Positions 8,427 through 16,983 of a stretch of DNA of 64,000 bases are shown here, piece by piece. The notes under the pieces are model-generated. The model searched no databases. It saw nothing but the letters and a program-made list of their open reading frames with translations, and was not told the DNA's origin. Positions within the stretch are counted from its first letter, which is position 1. Every line of letters starts with the position of its first letter. Made by a program: the position numbers and the translations under genes. Source of the DNA: Pleurocapsa sp. PCC 7319 (GTDB lineage Bacteria > Cyanobacteriota > Cyanobacteriia > Cyanobacteriales > Xenococcaceae); NCBI RefSeq assembly GCF_000332195.1, contig NZ_KB235922.1, positions 496,001-560,000 of the forward strand, given 5' to 3'.

Positions 8427-10685
8427 TCACTCCTCTTCCCAATCGCCATTGCGGGCTTCACTGCCACCGCCAACGGTAACTAGGTCAATCTGTTGACGAT
8501 AATAGTCAACGCTTTTAACTTCTACCTCCACGCGATCGCCTAAACGGTAAGCAGTACGATTTTTTCTTCCTACTAGACAGCTATTACGGGAACGATATTC
8601 ATACCAGTCATCTTTAAGTGAACTAACGTGAACTAAACCTTCTACCAGTAAATCCTCAATTTCGACAAAGAAACCGTAAGACTGTACTCCCGTGATCAGA
8701 CCTTCAAAGATTTTACCGGTACGTTCCTTCATTTGTTCGGCTTTTTTTAACCCTGCCAGGTCTTTTTCGGCATCTTCTGCCTGCTTTTCCCGATCGTTTA
8801 AAAAGGGCAATTCAGTTTGAATATCAGTTTCGAGCTGCTCTTGAAGATTAGGGGGAAGTACCTTCCAGTTAATTTGTCCATGACAACTACTGCTTGTAAG
8901 ATCTACACCATTTTTAGCTCTGCTATGACGGCGATCGCGTCCATGTTCAAAGACGGCTTTGAGGATACGCTGAATAATTAAATCAATGTATCTTTGACCG
9001 GGAGAAATGTAGTGAGTATAACCATCTTCGTAAGCTAAACCAAAATGCTTACCTGGTTCAGTAAGATACTTAACTGGTTTGAAAGTGCTTTGCAGCAGGT
9101 AGTTTAAAACCATTACCGCAGAAGAGGTAGCAAACTGTTCAGTGAGCCGTTGATAGTCTTGAGAAGTAACGTTGCCCTCAATATCAAGGTCTAGTTCTAG
9201 ACCTAAATTACTGCCTAGCTTGAGCAAATCTTCTAAGTCTTCAACATCTGGTTCTGCTTGAGTACAGTAAATTCCAGGCAGTTCTAAAGCCTGCAAATGT
9301 TCAGCAACTACTTTCCCCGCCAGTATGGTTAATTCTGTGAGCATTGAATGTACAGGTAAAGTAGCAACCCCTAAGATTGTTCCTAAACGCCCTTCGTCTT
9401 TATAGAGGCTATTAATTTCTGGTGTACTCACTTCTAAGCCACCCCTCTGTAAACGTTGAGCTTTAACTACAGGACTAAGGGTAAAAAATAGTTCCTTGAG
9501 AATAGCAACTAGGGGAGCTAGCTTTTTACTTGGTTTTTTATCTTTACTAATTAGTGCTTGAGTTTCTTGATAGGTGAGCTGATGATCGACGGTAATTACA
9601 GTTGGTGCAATCGTATATTCAATAATATTGCCCTGGGGGTCAATGGTGATAGTAACAGAAATGGTTAAACGGTTCTTTCCGGGTATTAAGGAACAAAGCT
9701 TACTTACTTTTTCGGGAAATAATGGTAAAACTTGTTTGCGTAGATTGACTGCAGTGCCACGCTTTCTGGCTATTCGATCCAGAATTCCATCTTGCTCTAT
9801 ATAGTGAGCCACATCTGTAATATGAATACCTAATTGCCAGTTTTCGTCCTCAGTTTTTTCTAATGTAAAAGCATTTTCTACCCAATGAGTATTGCTTAAA
9901 TTAGATTCTGCTTCAATCGAAAAAGTTAACTTATCTCGTAGATCTTGACGACGTTTAATTTCTGCTGCGGGAATACGCGCATTAGGCAATTTGGCGGTAG
10001 CAGCGAGTGCTTTTTCGGGAAAATCCTGGGGTAGGTCGTGTTTACAACTGATAATATCGACATCGGCAGCTTCTTCAGCATCACTGCCTAAAACTTTGGT
10101 CACATTACCAAGGGGTGGATGTTGCCCCAGGGGATAACGTAATACCGATACATGAACTAGATGCTCTAATGCGGCTTCTAAATCTTGACCATTTTCTTGG
10201 AGGTCTAGTTCAAATAAAAGGCGGTCATCTAAGGGTATGGCTCGATATTTTTCTTCCTTAGTGGTGATGGTGGCTAATAATGAGGGATTAGAGCGTTCTA
10301 AGATGAGCTTCACCTCTCCTTCGGGAGAGCGACGACGACTACCCTCTTTAATGATTTTGACAAAGACGCGATCACCGTTCCAGGCATTACTGAGATGACT
10401 TTCTCTGACATAGATATCATCAGCGTTCTCTTCATCTTGGATGGCAAAACAAAATCCTTTGCTGGAACAACGCAGCTTAGCTTCTACTACGTCATCCTCG
10501 TAAACGCGGCGATATTTACCTCGTTCTTTAACGAGAACACCAATTTTTTCCAGAGCATTCAAAGTAATCTGTAATTTTTGAATACTAACTTCGTCTTCAC
10601 AACCAAGTTTTTTTTCCAGATTTTTGCCCGCGACTAATTTATCATCGACGAACTGGGCTAAAAGTGTAGCGATTGAAAATTCCAT
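8427..10685 (-). CDS. RNase II/R family (RNB-S1) protein with degenerate catalytic motif, Zam-like
   Basis: 752 residues with RNase R-like layout: N-terminal winged helix and cold-shock-like domains (to ~200), an RNB domain (about 245-610, with LGIHITDVAHYI, RGTAVNLRKQVLPLFPEKVSKLCSL split by a turn, and HFGLAYEDGYTHYISPG) and a C-terminal S1 domain (about 658-740, TGVQSYGFFVEIEDLLVEGL). Canonical RNase II/R carries four catalytic aspartates in a TIDxxDAxDxDDA block. The equivalent segment here (residues ~252-276) reads SIEAESNLSNTHWVENAF and has no aspartate. The protein may therefore bind RNA without cutting it. Cyanobacterial Zam belongs to this family and has similar length; assignment to Zam is inference. 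The start is an ATG. A structured element lies ~100 nt upstream. Confidence 0.8.
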   Translation of the reverse strand: MEFSIATLLAQFVDDKLVAGKNLEKKLGCEDEVSIQKLQITLNALEKIGVLVKERGKYRRVYEDDVVEAKLRCSSKGFCFAIQDEENADDIYVRESHLSNAWNGDRVFVKIIKEGSRRRSPEGEVKLILERSNPSLLATITTKEEKYRAIPLDDRLLFELDLQENGQDLEAALEHLVHVSVLRYPLGQHPPLGNVTKVLGSDAEEAADVDIISCKHDLPQDFPEKALAATAKLPNARIPAAEIKRRQDLRDKLTFSIEAESNLSNTHWVENAFTLEKTEDENWQLGIHITDVAHYIEQDGILDRIARKRGTAVNLRKQVLPLFPEKVSKLCSLIPGKNRLTISVTITIDPQGNIIEYTIAPTVITVDHQLTYQETQALISKDKKPSKKLAPLVAILKELFFTLSPVVKAQRLQRGGLEVSTPEINSLYKDEGRLGTILGVATLPVHSMLTELTILAGKVVAEHLQALELPGIYCTQAEPDVEDLEDLLKLGSNLGLELDLDIEGNVTSQDYQRLTEQFATSSAVMVLNYLLQSTFKPVKYLTEPGKHFGLAYEDGYTHYISPGQRYIDLIIQRILKAVFEHGRDRRHSRAKNGVDLTSSSCHGQINWKVLPPNLQEQLETDIQTELPFLNDREKQAEDAEKDLAGLKKAEQMKERTGKIFEGLITGVQSYGFFVEIEDLLVEGLVHVSSLKDDWYEYRSRNSCLVGRKNRTAYRLGDRVEVEVKSVDYYRQQIDLVTVGGGSEARNGDWEEE

Positions 10686-11212
10686 CTAAAAATTATCCTT
10701 ATCCAATTGATTCGTTTAGTAATTACGACAGAAGCGAAGAAGACTATAGTTAACTCTTACTTAATGCTGGCACTCTTAGGTACTAATCTATCTCCCGCCA
10801 GGGTATTCTGAGATGGAAACTACCTGTTTCTCGGTTTGGCTTTCCCTGGAATTAGTGGCTTTTTAACCTAACAGAGATAATATAACCAAATATTGCTCTT
10901 AAGATTTTGACTCCAGATTGATTCTGTAAGATGAGTTGGAAGCTAACGGGTATCTAAATTTGTTGCTTTAGCAGCATAATGAGAAATATAGACTGCCCCA
11001 TAATTTTTTGGGTTTGCTTCACAATTTCCTACTGATGGTAGTCAAGAAATAATTTGATTATGGATTTTAATCACTAAGATGACGAGTTAATTTATAGTCA
11101 ATTCAGTATCTATTTTAAATTCTCTATGCTAATTGGCAAATTTCTTTTTTCAAATGGCAATCAGTAGTAAATTGGTACTAATTTAAAACTCTAAGTTGAT
11201 AGATTTAAAGAT
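10686..11212. other. 527-bp intergenic region between divergent genes
   Basis: This separates the minus-strand RNB gene from the plus-strand gene at 11213. It must hold promoters for both. The one structured element is at 10782-10864, listed separately. On the minus strand a TATATTATC segment near 10875-10890 could be a -10 for the RNB gene. I see no tRNA and no convincing small reading frame. Confidence 0.5.
10782..10864 (+). ncRNA. candidate structured small RNA
   Basis: Three nested inverted repeats share one axis: ACTAAT (10782-10787) with ATTAGT (10851-10856), CCAGGG (10798-10803) with CCCTGG (10844-10849), and GAAAC (10816-10820) with GTTTC (10826-10830). A run of five T follows on the plus strand at 10860-10864, as in a factor-independent terminator. 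This gives a bulged rod of about 75 nt. I cannot match it to a named cyanobacterial RNA (6S, Yfr1, Yfr2). Read on the minus strand it would be a 5' leader of the RNB gene instead. Confidence 0.4.
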
Positions 11213-12064
11213 ATGATGCTAGCTAAATTTCGTCACCATTATCCCCAAGGAAGTCTGCTCAGTGAACTAGTGAAAATTGATCGGGGGCTTTTTATAGTCA
11301 AAGTTTCCATCCAAGTGCAAGATCTAATTTTGGCGACTGCTCTGGCAAGCGCAGATTGCGTCGAAACTGCGGAAGATAAGGCCAGACAAAGAGCGATCGC
11401 CGCCTTAATTTTAGACAGTGAGCAACCTATTTCCCCCCAATCAGTTATCAGCAAGTCGGCTGTGCCAGTGAAATCTAGATCGACTTCTAGATCTTCTCCA
11501 TCTTCAATTCCATCCAGTCAGCCGGCTTTTACCTCAGAGTCAACAGTCGAGAGTACTAGCAACCATACTGCCAATAACAAGTTTGTCGCTCATAACAATG
11601 TGGTCGACTTGGCTGAACATCAGACTGAAATGATAAACCAGCATCGTATCTCCGAGCAAACCAATAGCTCTCCTACTCCAATGATCGAATCTCCCATACC
11701 TCAGCCTAGCATGGAGTCTCAAGTCAAGGATACAATTCAACCAACTACCGATACTAGTAGTTTATTTAGTGAAGTTTTAGTGTCCGAAACTTCGGAAACA
11801 TTAATTCTAAATGACTTTAATCATCCTGATGCCGAAACTTCTTCCCCAGAAATCCATTCGGAGAGTAACATTGAAGTTGACGAAATTGACTTTAATGAAA
11901 TTAAGCAAAAAACTGATATCGAAATCAAAAGATTGGGCTGGACTAAAGAAAATGGACGTGACTTTCTTAAAAGCCGTTATGGTAAACGTAGCCGTCTCCA
12001 TCTGACTGACGATCAATTGCTAGAATTTCTTCATTACCTGGAAAGTTTACCTAACCCTAGTTAG
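11213..12064 (+). CDS. cyanobacterial protein of unknown function, two conserved ends with a disordered linker
   Basis: 283 residues. Residues 1-75 form a compact alpha/beta module (FRHHYPQGSLLSELVKI, then ALASADCVETAEDKARQRAI) that resembles a small RNA-binding-like fold. Residues ~80-225 are low-complexity Ser/Thr/Pro/Gln with many SxS and PxP pairs and look disordered. The last ~55 residues (EIKRLGWTKENGRDFLKSRY, then LTDDQLLEFLHYLESLP) form a helical domain; I recall similar GWT...G..YGKRSR...L..FL tails in other cyanobacterial proteins. No enzyme motif is visible. The layout of two folded ends and a flexible linker suggests an adaptor. Confidence 0.55.
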   Translation: MMLAKFRHHYPQGSLLSELVKIDRGLFIVKVSIQVQDLILATALASADCVETAEDKARQRAIAALILDSEQPISPQSVISKSAVPVKSRSTSRSSPSSIPSSQPAFTSESTVESTSNHTANNKFVAHNNVVDLAEHQTEMINQHRISEQTNSSPTPMIESPIPQPSMESQVKDTIQPTTDTSSLFSEVLVSETSETLILNDFNHPDAETSSPEIHSESNIEVDEIDFNEIKQKTDIEIKRLGWTKENGRDFLKSRYGKRSRLHLTDDQLLEFLHYLESLPNPS

Positions 12065-12223
12065 GGCATGTCATCAATAATTAATTATTTAATTAATGAT
12101 CTAGGATTTGTTAACATCAGGTATCTAAAGCAAAATTGCTACTTGTATCTTCGAGCCAAAATGGCAATAATATACAGTAAAGCTAAATGAAAGTTATAGG
12201 AGTTACTCGCGTAGGAGAAACCC

Positions 12224-12535
12224 ATGTTACACCGCAAGATTTATCAACTCTGTCAAGATGGTCGTGAAGTTTGTATTTTCTTGCGGGATCAACAACGCTG
12301 GATCGAAGGCGGTCGTATTGTTGATTTCGAGGGGGATATTGTGACAATTCGCTATGAAACAGAGGAAGATGAAGAAATTAGCTCTTGGGAAGAAATGGTA
12401 CGTCTAGAGAGTATTGGTGCTGTCACTCAAAAACTTGCTTCAGTATCTAAAACCAGTACTGAAATTGCAGTTTCTGACGATTGTCCAGAAGCCGAACAAA
12501 TTCATCCCCAATCTCCGGAACCTAACCAGGACTGA
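12224..12535 (+). CDS. small conserved cyanobacterial protein (DUF6679-like)
   Basis: 103 residues. The first ~65 (MLHRKIYQLCQDGREVCIFL, then RWIEGGRIVDFEGDIVTIRY) look like a small beta-barrel and match, as far as I recall, a strictly cyanobacterial family annotated DUF6679. A tail of ~35 residues rich in Ser, Glu and Pro follows. No catalytic residues are apparent. It lies 159 nt after the previous plus-strand gene and ends 28 nt before the convergent beta-CASP gene. A purine-rich AGGAGAAACCC precedes the ATG. Confidence 0.6.
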   Translation: MLHRKIYQLCQDGREVCIFLRDQQRWIEGGRIVDFEGDIVTIRYETEEDEEISSWEEMVRLESIGAVTQKLASVSKTSTEIAVSDDCPEAEQIHPQSPEPNQD

Positions 12536-12563
12536 TCATACAGATACATATGAAGTTCTTAAG

Positions 12564-14216
12564 TTATTTGGTTTCTGGAATTGCTTCAAAAACTGGGCAA
12601 TAGCCTTCAGGAATTACTTTAAAACCGTATAAAGGGGAAACTCGATTCCAACAACGTTGGTTACTGTAATGGCGACAACGATTGCAACAGTCTAGATCTG
12701 ATGATATACGAGCTTGACTATGAGAGTTGAGCAGTTCTCGTTGAGATAATCCCCGAACTACCAATTCTTCTCCCTGCCAGCGAACTTGAACAATGCCAGT
12801 ATCAGCAATGTTTTTCCAGCGAGAATCGTTACTAATAGTATCTGGCAAAGTGATTGCCAGCATTGAACCAACTTCATTGAGTTCACCTTCGTAATATACA
12901 GGCTGAGGTGCTTTCGGTTGCATAAAGCGATCGCCAATAGGTAACTCAACTAGTATTCCTTGGACTGGAGAATGGATTTGATAGCGGTTACGTAATTCTT
13001 CAAGGCTCGCTAGCTCTAGCAAATAGTTTAATGAGCCATGAACAAAAATCACGTGTTGCGGGCGCAAATTATGTATTAGCTGAGTAGTGTTACGTCCATC
13101 ACTATGTTCTGCTAGTAAATAAGTCTCAATAGTCACATAGGATAAATTGTGCAATAACTCTAATCTTGGAGAATCTGGATGTAAATATTCTTGGGGGTGT
13201 TCAGGCAGCAATATCAACCATTCTTCTGTTTCGGCAGCAAGGTATTGCCACAGATTGCTTTTGTAATCTACTAAAACTACTCCAGGATTTTTGCTGAGAA
13301 AATAGTAGCGAGGATTCCTAAGTCTCCTCATACGGGGACAAATTCGTTCATCCCAAAATAAAGATTGATGTTTAGCAAAGTTTTGGACAGATACAGGAAA
13401 CTGAGACAGTAACTCTAAATAAATATCGCAAGTCACCGCAACGGATTCATCAACCCAAATATCCAGATCGCGCCCAGTAAACTGATGATGAGAACGTAGC
13501 AGCTTAAGTATTTCTTGTCCTAAGCCAATGGCTGGAACAGGTAATAATACATTTTTTGATTCAGCGATGGCTTGGTTGATGCGTTCCATTAACTGCTTTT
13601 CTTGAAGGCGACGGTGAGGATGGCGCACCGTACCGTAGCTACCTTCTAAGATCAGTACATCAGGAGCTAGTCCTCGCAGATTTTCAATCGAAAGTCCTTC
13701 CACTAACTGAAAATTGGAAACGGAAAAGTCTCCCGTATACATTACCTTATAGCTACGCTCTGGAGTATGGTGAGTGATAATAATGGCCGCGGCTCCAGGT
13801 AAATGCCCCGCAGGAACTAGCTCTATTTGGATATCTTGACTAACATTGAAAGGCGATCGCCAGGATAATGTTTGACACCAATCCAAGTCTGGCACAACAT
13901 CTTCATTAATCCAATGAGAGGGTAGTAATTTAGCTGTAACTTCGCTAGTGTAGATTGGCAGTTGAGGAAAAGCTTGATGTAGATCTAATAAACCCCGACA
14001 GTGATCTTCATGAGCGTGAGAACAAAAAACTAAATCTGCTGGAGGTTGTTCCTGATTTAGCAAAACTTGCAAGTCTTCTAAACCGCAATCTAGTAATATA
14101 CGGTAGTTACCGATACGCAGAAGCAAGCATACCCCTTCATCTTCGTGACCTGCCGCATACACTTGACAGGATAAAGGCAGGGAACTAAAAAAAGCTTGTC
14201 CCTGACTTTTACTCAT
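12564..14216 (-). CDS. beta-CASP family metallo-beta-lactamase-fold hydrolase
   Basis: 550 residues from the ATG at 14216, which has GGGAG seven bases upstream; in-frame starts at 14258/14261 lack this. The metallo-beta-lactamase core has the zinc motif SHAHEDHC (HxHxDH), AGHLPGAAAII and YTGDFSVS. A beta-CASP insert follows (LEGSYGTVRHPHRR, LLPVPAIGLGQEILKLL), then HSDGRNTTQL and VIFVHG. Beta-CASP proteins usually act on RNA or DNA (RNase J, CPSF-73 types). The C-terminal ~40 residues hold a cysteine cluster, CCNRC, then NQRC and GYC, which could bind another metal or an iron-sulfur cluster and is not typical of the core family. Substrate unknown. Confidence 0.8.
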   Translation of the reverse strand: MSKSQGQAFFSSLPLSCQVYAAGHEDEGVCLLLRIGNYRILLDCGLEDLQVLLNQEQPPADLVFCSHAHEDHCRGLLDLHQAFPQLPIYTSEVTAKLLPSHWINEDVVPDLDWCQTLSWRSPFNVSQDIQIELVPAGHLPGAAAIIITHHTPERSYKVMYTGDFSVSNFQLVEGLSIENLRGLAPDVLILEGSYGTVRHPHRRLQEKQLMERINQAIAESKNVLLPVPAIGLGQEILKLLRSHHQFTGRDLDIWVDESVAVTCDIYLELLSQFPVSVQNFAKHQSLFWDERICPRMRRLRNPRYYFLSKNPGVVLVDYKSNLWQYLAAETEEWLILLPEHPQEYLHPDSPRLELLHNLSYVTIETYLLAEHSDGRNTTQLIHNLRPQHVIFVHGSLNYLLELASLEELRNRYQIHSPVQGILVELPIGDRFMQPKAPQPVYYEGELNEVGSMLAITLPDTISNDSRWKNIADTGIVQVRWQGEELVVRGLSQRELLNSHSQARISSDLDCCNRCRHYSNQRCWNRVSPLYGFKVIPEGYCPVFEAIPETK

Positions 14217-14400
14217 ACAAAAACTCCCAAAACTTAGACTTAAAAAATCAGTAGACATCAATTGTCTCTTTGTTATAAATCTTAAGTTATCGGCGAGACA
14301 AAGTTTAATTTAATCTAAAGAGAGATTAAGTTTGAGGGCGAATCAAGGAAGTTTTCAGTACATAAACACTGCAATCAGACTTTGAGCACTGTAGATTAAT

Positions 14401-14523
14401 CTAGTGTGCGGAACCATTACCATCATATTTATCAGTATCGTAATAACCGCCCTTAGTGCCGAAGAACAAACAAGCGATCGTAAAAATCCCCGTCAAAACA
14501 AGCAAAACTAACTTGACATCCAT
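14401..14523 (-). CDS. 40-residue single-helix membrane protein, possibly NdhP
   Basis: An ATG at 14523 opens a 40-codon frame ending in TAG at 14401. It begins MDVKLVLLVLTGIFTIACLF (one membrane helix) and continues into a polar tail FGTKGGYYDTDKYDGNGSAH. This short-helix-plus-acidic-tail layout is typical of small photosynthetic complex subunits. From memory the FFGTK...YD..NGSAH tail recalls the NDH-1 subunit NdhP, but I cannot verify this. It stands alone between the beta-CASP and antiporter genes, in a spacer where nothing else is apparent. Confidence 0.5.
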   Translation of the reverse strand: MDVKLVLLVLTGIFTIACLFFGTKGGYYDTDKYDGNGSAH

Positions 14524-14633
14524 AATTTTTAACTGTTAATACTAAATTCCCTTATACATAATAGTCCTTTCTATCAACTGTAATTCTGCAATAAATCTAT
14601 CATTCTCAGCAATGTTATTTTCAATACCAATAA

Positions 14634-16559
14634 CTAAATAGCTTCTTCGATCACTTCTGAAGATTCTTGTGATATTGGTGCCGCCAGAGGAATTTCTTCT
14701 ACTTCGGGTAGCTTTTCTAATAGTAAACGAGAAGACTGATTTCCTCCAGACAAGCGCTTTAATAGCTTCGGTCTAGGGTCGTGGATCAAATAATAAATTT
14801 CGTCACCTATTTGCCAGTCTTCTGCTGCTACGGCTACCTGGAGACTACCCCGATGTCTGACTAAAAGTGGTAATACTTCTCCCGCACGAATTAAAGCACG
14901 TAGATGAGCTAATTTAAAGGAAAAATCCGGCTCTTTTAGCACTGTCCAACCTAGTTTGATTTGTCCATCGTCAATATAGTTATTCCAGGTTTTGATTTGT
15001 AATTGGGGAATCAATGCTTGATTTACTTTGGTTTTACCATTACTTTCTAGCGAACTATTGCTAGGAAATGCAGCTAGTACTCTAGGAGGCTCAAATTCTT
15101 CTACCGCTCGTTGAGCCAAGACTAAATTAACTTCACCATTATTGGTAAGAGCCAAAAATGTCCCCATAGATTCAATTCCTGCCTCTGCCAATACCTCCGT
15201 ATCCAAGGCACTACTTTGAAACACGGGCAATCGTTCTGCCTCAGCTTTTTTACAGGCTTCGGGATCAGTATCAATCATTACTACCGACTCACCCAATTGT
15301 TGAAACAGACGTCCCACAAAACGGCCTAAAGCATTACAGCCAATAATTACTGCTCCCTTGGCATCACTAGAGGTAATTTGTAGCCAACCTGCTACCCAGC
15401 GTGCTGTCAAACCTTGGAAAAATACGGTCATCAAAATAGTTAAAAAAACTAAAGCTTTGATGGCATCTCCACCATTAATCCCTTTCTCAGTCAGTAAAAT
15501 AGCGAATAAAGAGGCTACTGATGCCGAAACAATACCTTTGGGTGCAACCCAAGCTAAAAATATTTTTTGTCGCCAGTTCAGAGTGCTATTCCAAGTACAA
15601 ACAGCGATACTAATTGGTCTTACTACTACCATCAAAACAAAAACCGCCAATACGCTACCCCAACCCAAAGCGAAAACACTGTCTATGGATAGGTCGGCAG
15701 CCAACAAAATAAATAATACAGAAACACAGAGAACTGTAAGCTGACCTTTAAATCTTTTCAATAGTCTTTCTTCGGGAATAGCTGAGGCTTTGAGCATAAT
15801 ACCAGCTATAACCGTTGCCATTAACCCCGACTCGCTACGTAAACTCTGCGAGAAAACGAATAGTCCCCAAACTGCAGCTAAAACTACTAAATTTTTCAGC
15901 TCTTCTGAGAGATTATTCGCTTTTTTAAGTAATAATCCCAATAACCAGCCGCCAACGCCACCAACAATTGCTCCAACTCCCAAACGCAGTACTAGACCGC
16001 TCATTATTTCCAGAGGGGCAGCGCTAGTACTGAGAATTGTATTGAGGACTACTACTGCTAAGATTGCGCCAACAGGGTCAATTAGAACTCCTTCTCCTTC
16101 CAAAAGAGCTGCTACTTGACGGTCTACCCTTACCTGTTTTAGTAAAGGACCGATTACGGTAGGACCTGTTACTACTACTAAAGAGGCGTAAAGAAAAGCA
16201 ATAGACCAGGGAAACTCTGCTAGCCAGTGAGCTGCCATTCCCCCTCCTACTAAGGTAATTAGAGTACCAACAGTTACTAGATTTCTTAAGCTACCAGAAA
16301 CTTTGCCTAAGTCTCGTAGTTCTAGGTTTAATCCACCTTCAAATAAGATGATTGCCACCGAAAGAGCAACTAATACTTCTAACCCTACACCCAGCTCATG
16401 AGGATGGAGTACGCTGAAACAATCTGCTCCTAACAAAATGCCAAACAATAGTAAGAAGACAATGCTGGGGACCTGAAAATACTCTGCTACCACTTGCGCA
16501 CTAATACCTGCAAGAACGGCAACTGCTATTTGTAGAGTGATTTCAAAAGATCCTTCCAT
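14634..16559 (-). CDS. CPA1-type cation/proton antiporter with TrkA-N domain
   Basis: 641 residues. Residues 1 to ~395 hold 11-13 membrane helices of the NhaP class, with VVTGPTVIGPLLKQVRVD and EGEGVLIDPVGAILAVV, where the IDP aspartate is the usual ion-binding site. Residues ~398-500 form a Rossmann TrkA-N (RCK) domain (KGAVIIGCNALGRFVGRLF, VVMIDTDPEA) expected to bind NAD(H) or nucleotides and gate transport. A TrkA-C-like part and an acidic tail follow. It should exchange Na+ or K+ for H+ at the plasma or thylakoid membrane. Ion specificity cannot be read from the sequence. It is monocistronic, with a 424-bp promoter region upstream. Confidence 0.88.
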   Translation of the reverse strand: MEGSFEITLQIAVAVLAGISAQVVAEYFQVPSIVFLLLFGILLGADCFSVLHPHELGVGLEVLVALSVAIILFEGGLNLELRDLGKVSGSLRNLVTVGTLITLVGGGMAAHWLAEFPWSIAFLYASLVVVTGPTVIGPLLKQVRVDRQVAALLEGEGVLIDPVGAILAVVVLNTILSTSAAPLEIMSGLVLRLGVGAIVGGVGGWLLGLLLKKANNLSEELKNLVVLAAVWGLFVFSQSLRSESGLMATVIAGIMLKASAIPEERLLKRFKGQLTVLCVSVLFILLAADLSIDSVFALGWGSVLAVFVLMVVVRPISIAVCTWNSTLNWRQKIFLAWVAPKGIVSASVASLFAILLTEKGINGGDAIKALVFLTILMTVFFQGLTARWVAGWLQITSSDAKGAVIIGCNALGRFVGRLFQQLGESVVMIDTDPEACKKAEAERLPVFQSSALDTEVLAEAGIESMGTFLALTNNGEVNLVLAQRAVEEFEPPRVLAAFPSNSSLESNGKTKVNQALIPQLQIKTWNNYIDDGQIKLGWTVLKEPDFSFKLAHLRALIRAGEVLPLLVRHRGSLQVAVAAEDWQIGDEIYYLIHDPRPKLLKRLSGGNQSSRLLLEKLPEVEEIPLAAPISQESSEVIEEAI

Positions 16560-16983
16560 AAGCTGATTACAAAGGTTAGCGTTCGAGACAGATTATCAGT
16601 TCGATTACTAGAGAAAACAATTTATTAAAATTGCTTAACTTTATCAAGAATTTACTTACTTTATTTGGTCTTATTTATTGTAATTTAAGACTATTGATTT
16701 TCAGGAAAAACAGATATCAAAATTCAACTTAGTACAGAACTGTTTTTTTCTGGAAATATTCTAACATCTCCGTTATGAATAAAAATTTAAAACACTTTAA
16801 AAAGCTCTTATCCATTGCAGCAGAATAAAGATAGACTGGTGATGGCTTATCTACTGACCAGAGAAAAACTAAATTTAGAATTGAATCAAGGTTATAAACA
16901 GGAAAATTATTGATAAATATTCTAGATATTTACTACCTTAATTGAAAAAACCAAGAATTTGCACTTTTTAACTGTCTCAACTT
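16560..16983. other. 424-bp divergent intergenic region
   Basis: AT-rich spacer between the minus-strand antiporter and the plus-strand GT39 gene, so it holds two promoters. An AAAAACAG/CTGTTTTT inverted repeat (16706-16713 and 16740-16747) is the only pairing noticed. No small gene or RNA is evident. Confidence 0.5.

Noticed and set aside
12414-12632. 72-codon plus-strand frame
   Set aside because: Out of frame over the end of the DUF6679-like gene and antisense to the beta-CASP gene; no support.
15358-16119. Plus-strand open frames of 128 and 109 codons
   Set aside because: They lie antisense within the antiporter gene, are rich in Thr/Lys/Asn with no domain, and have no ribosome-binding site; shadows of the real gene.
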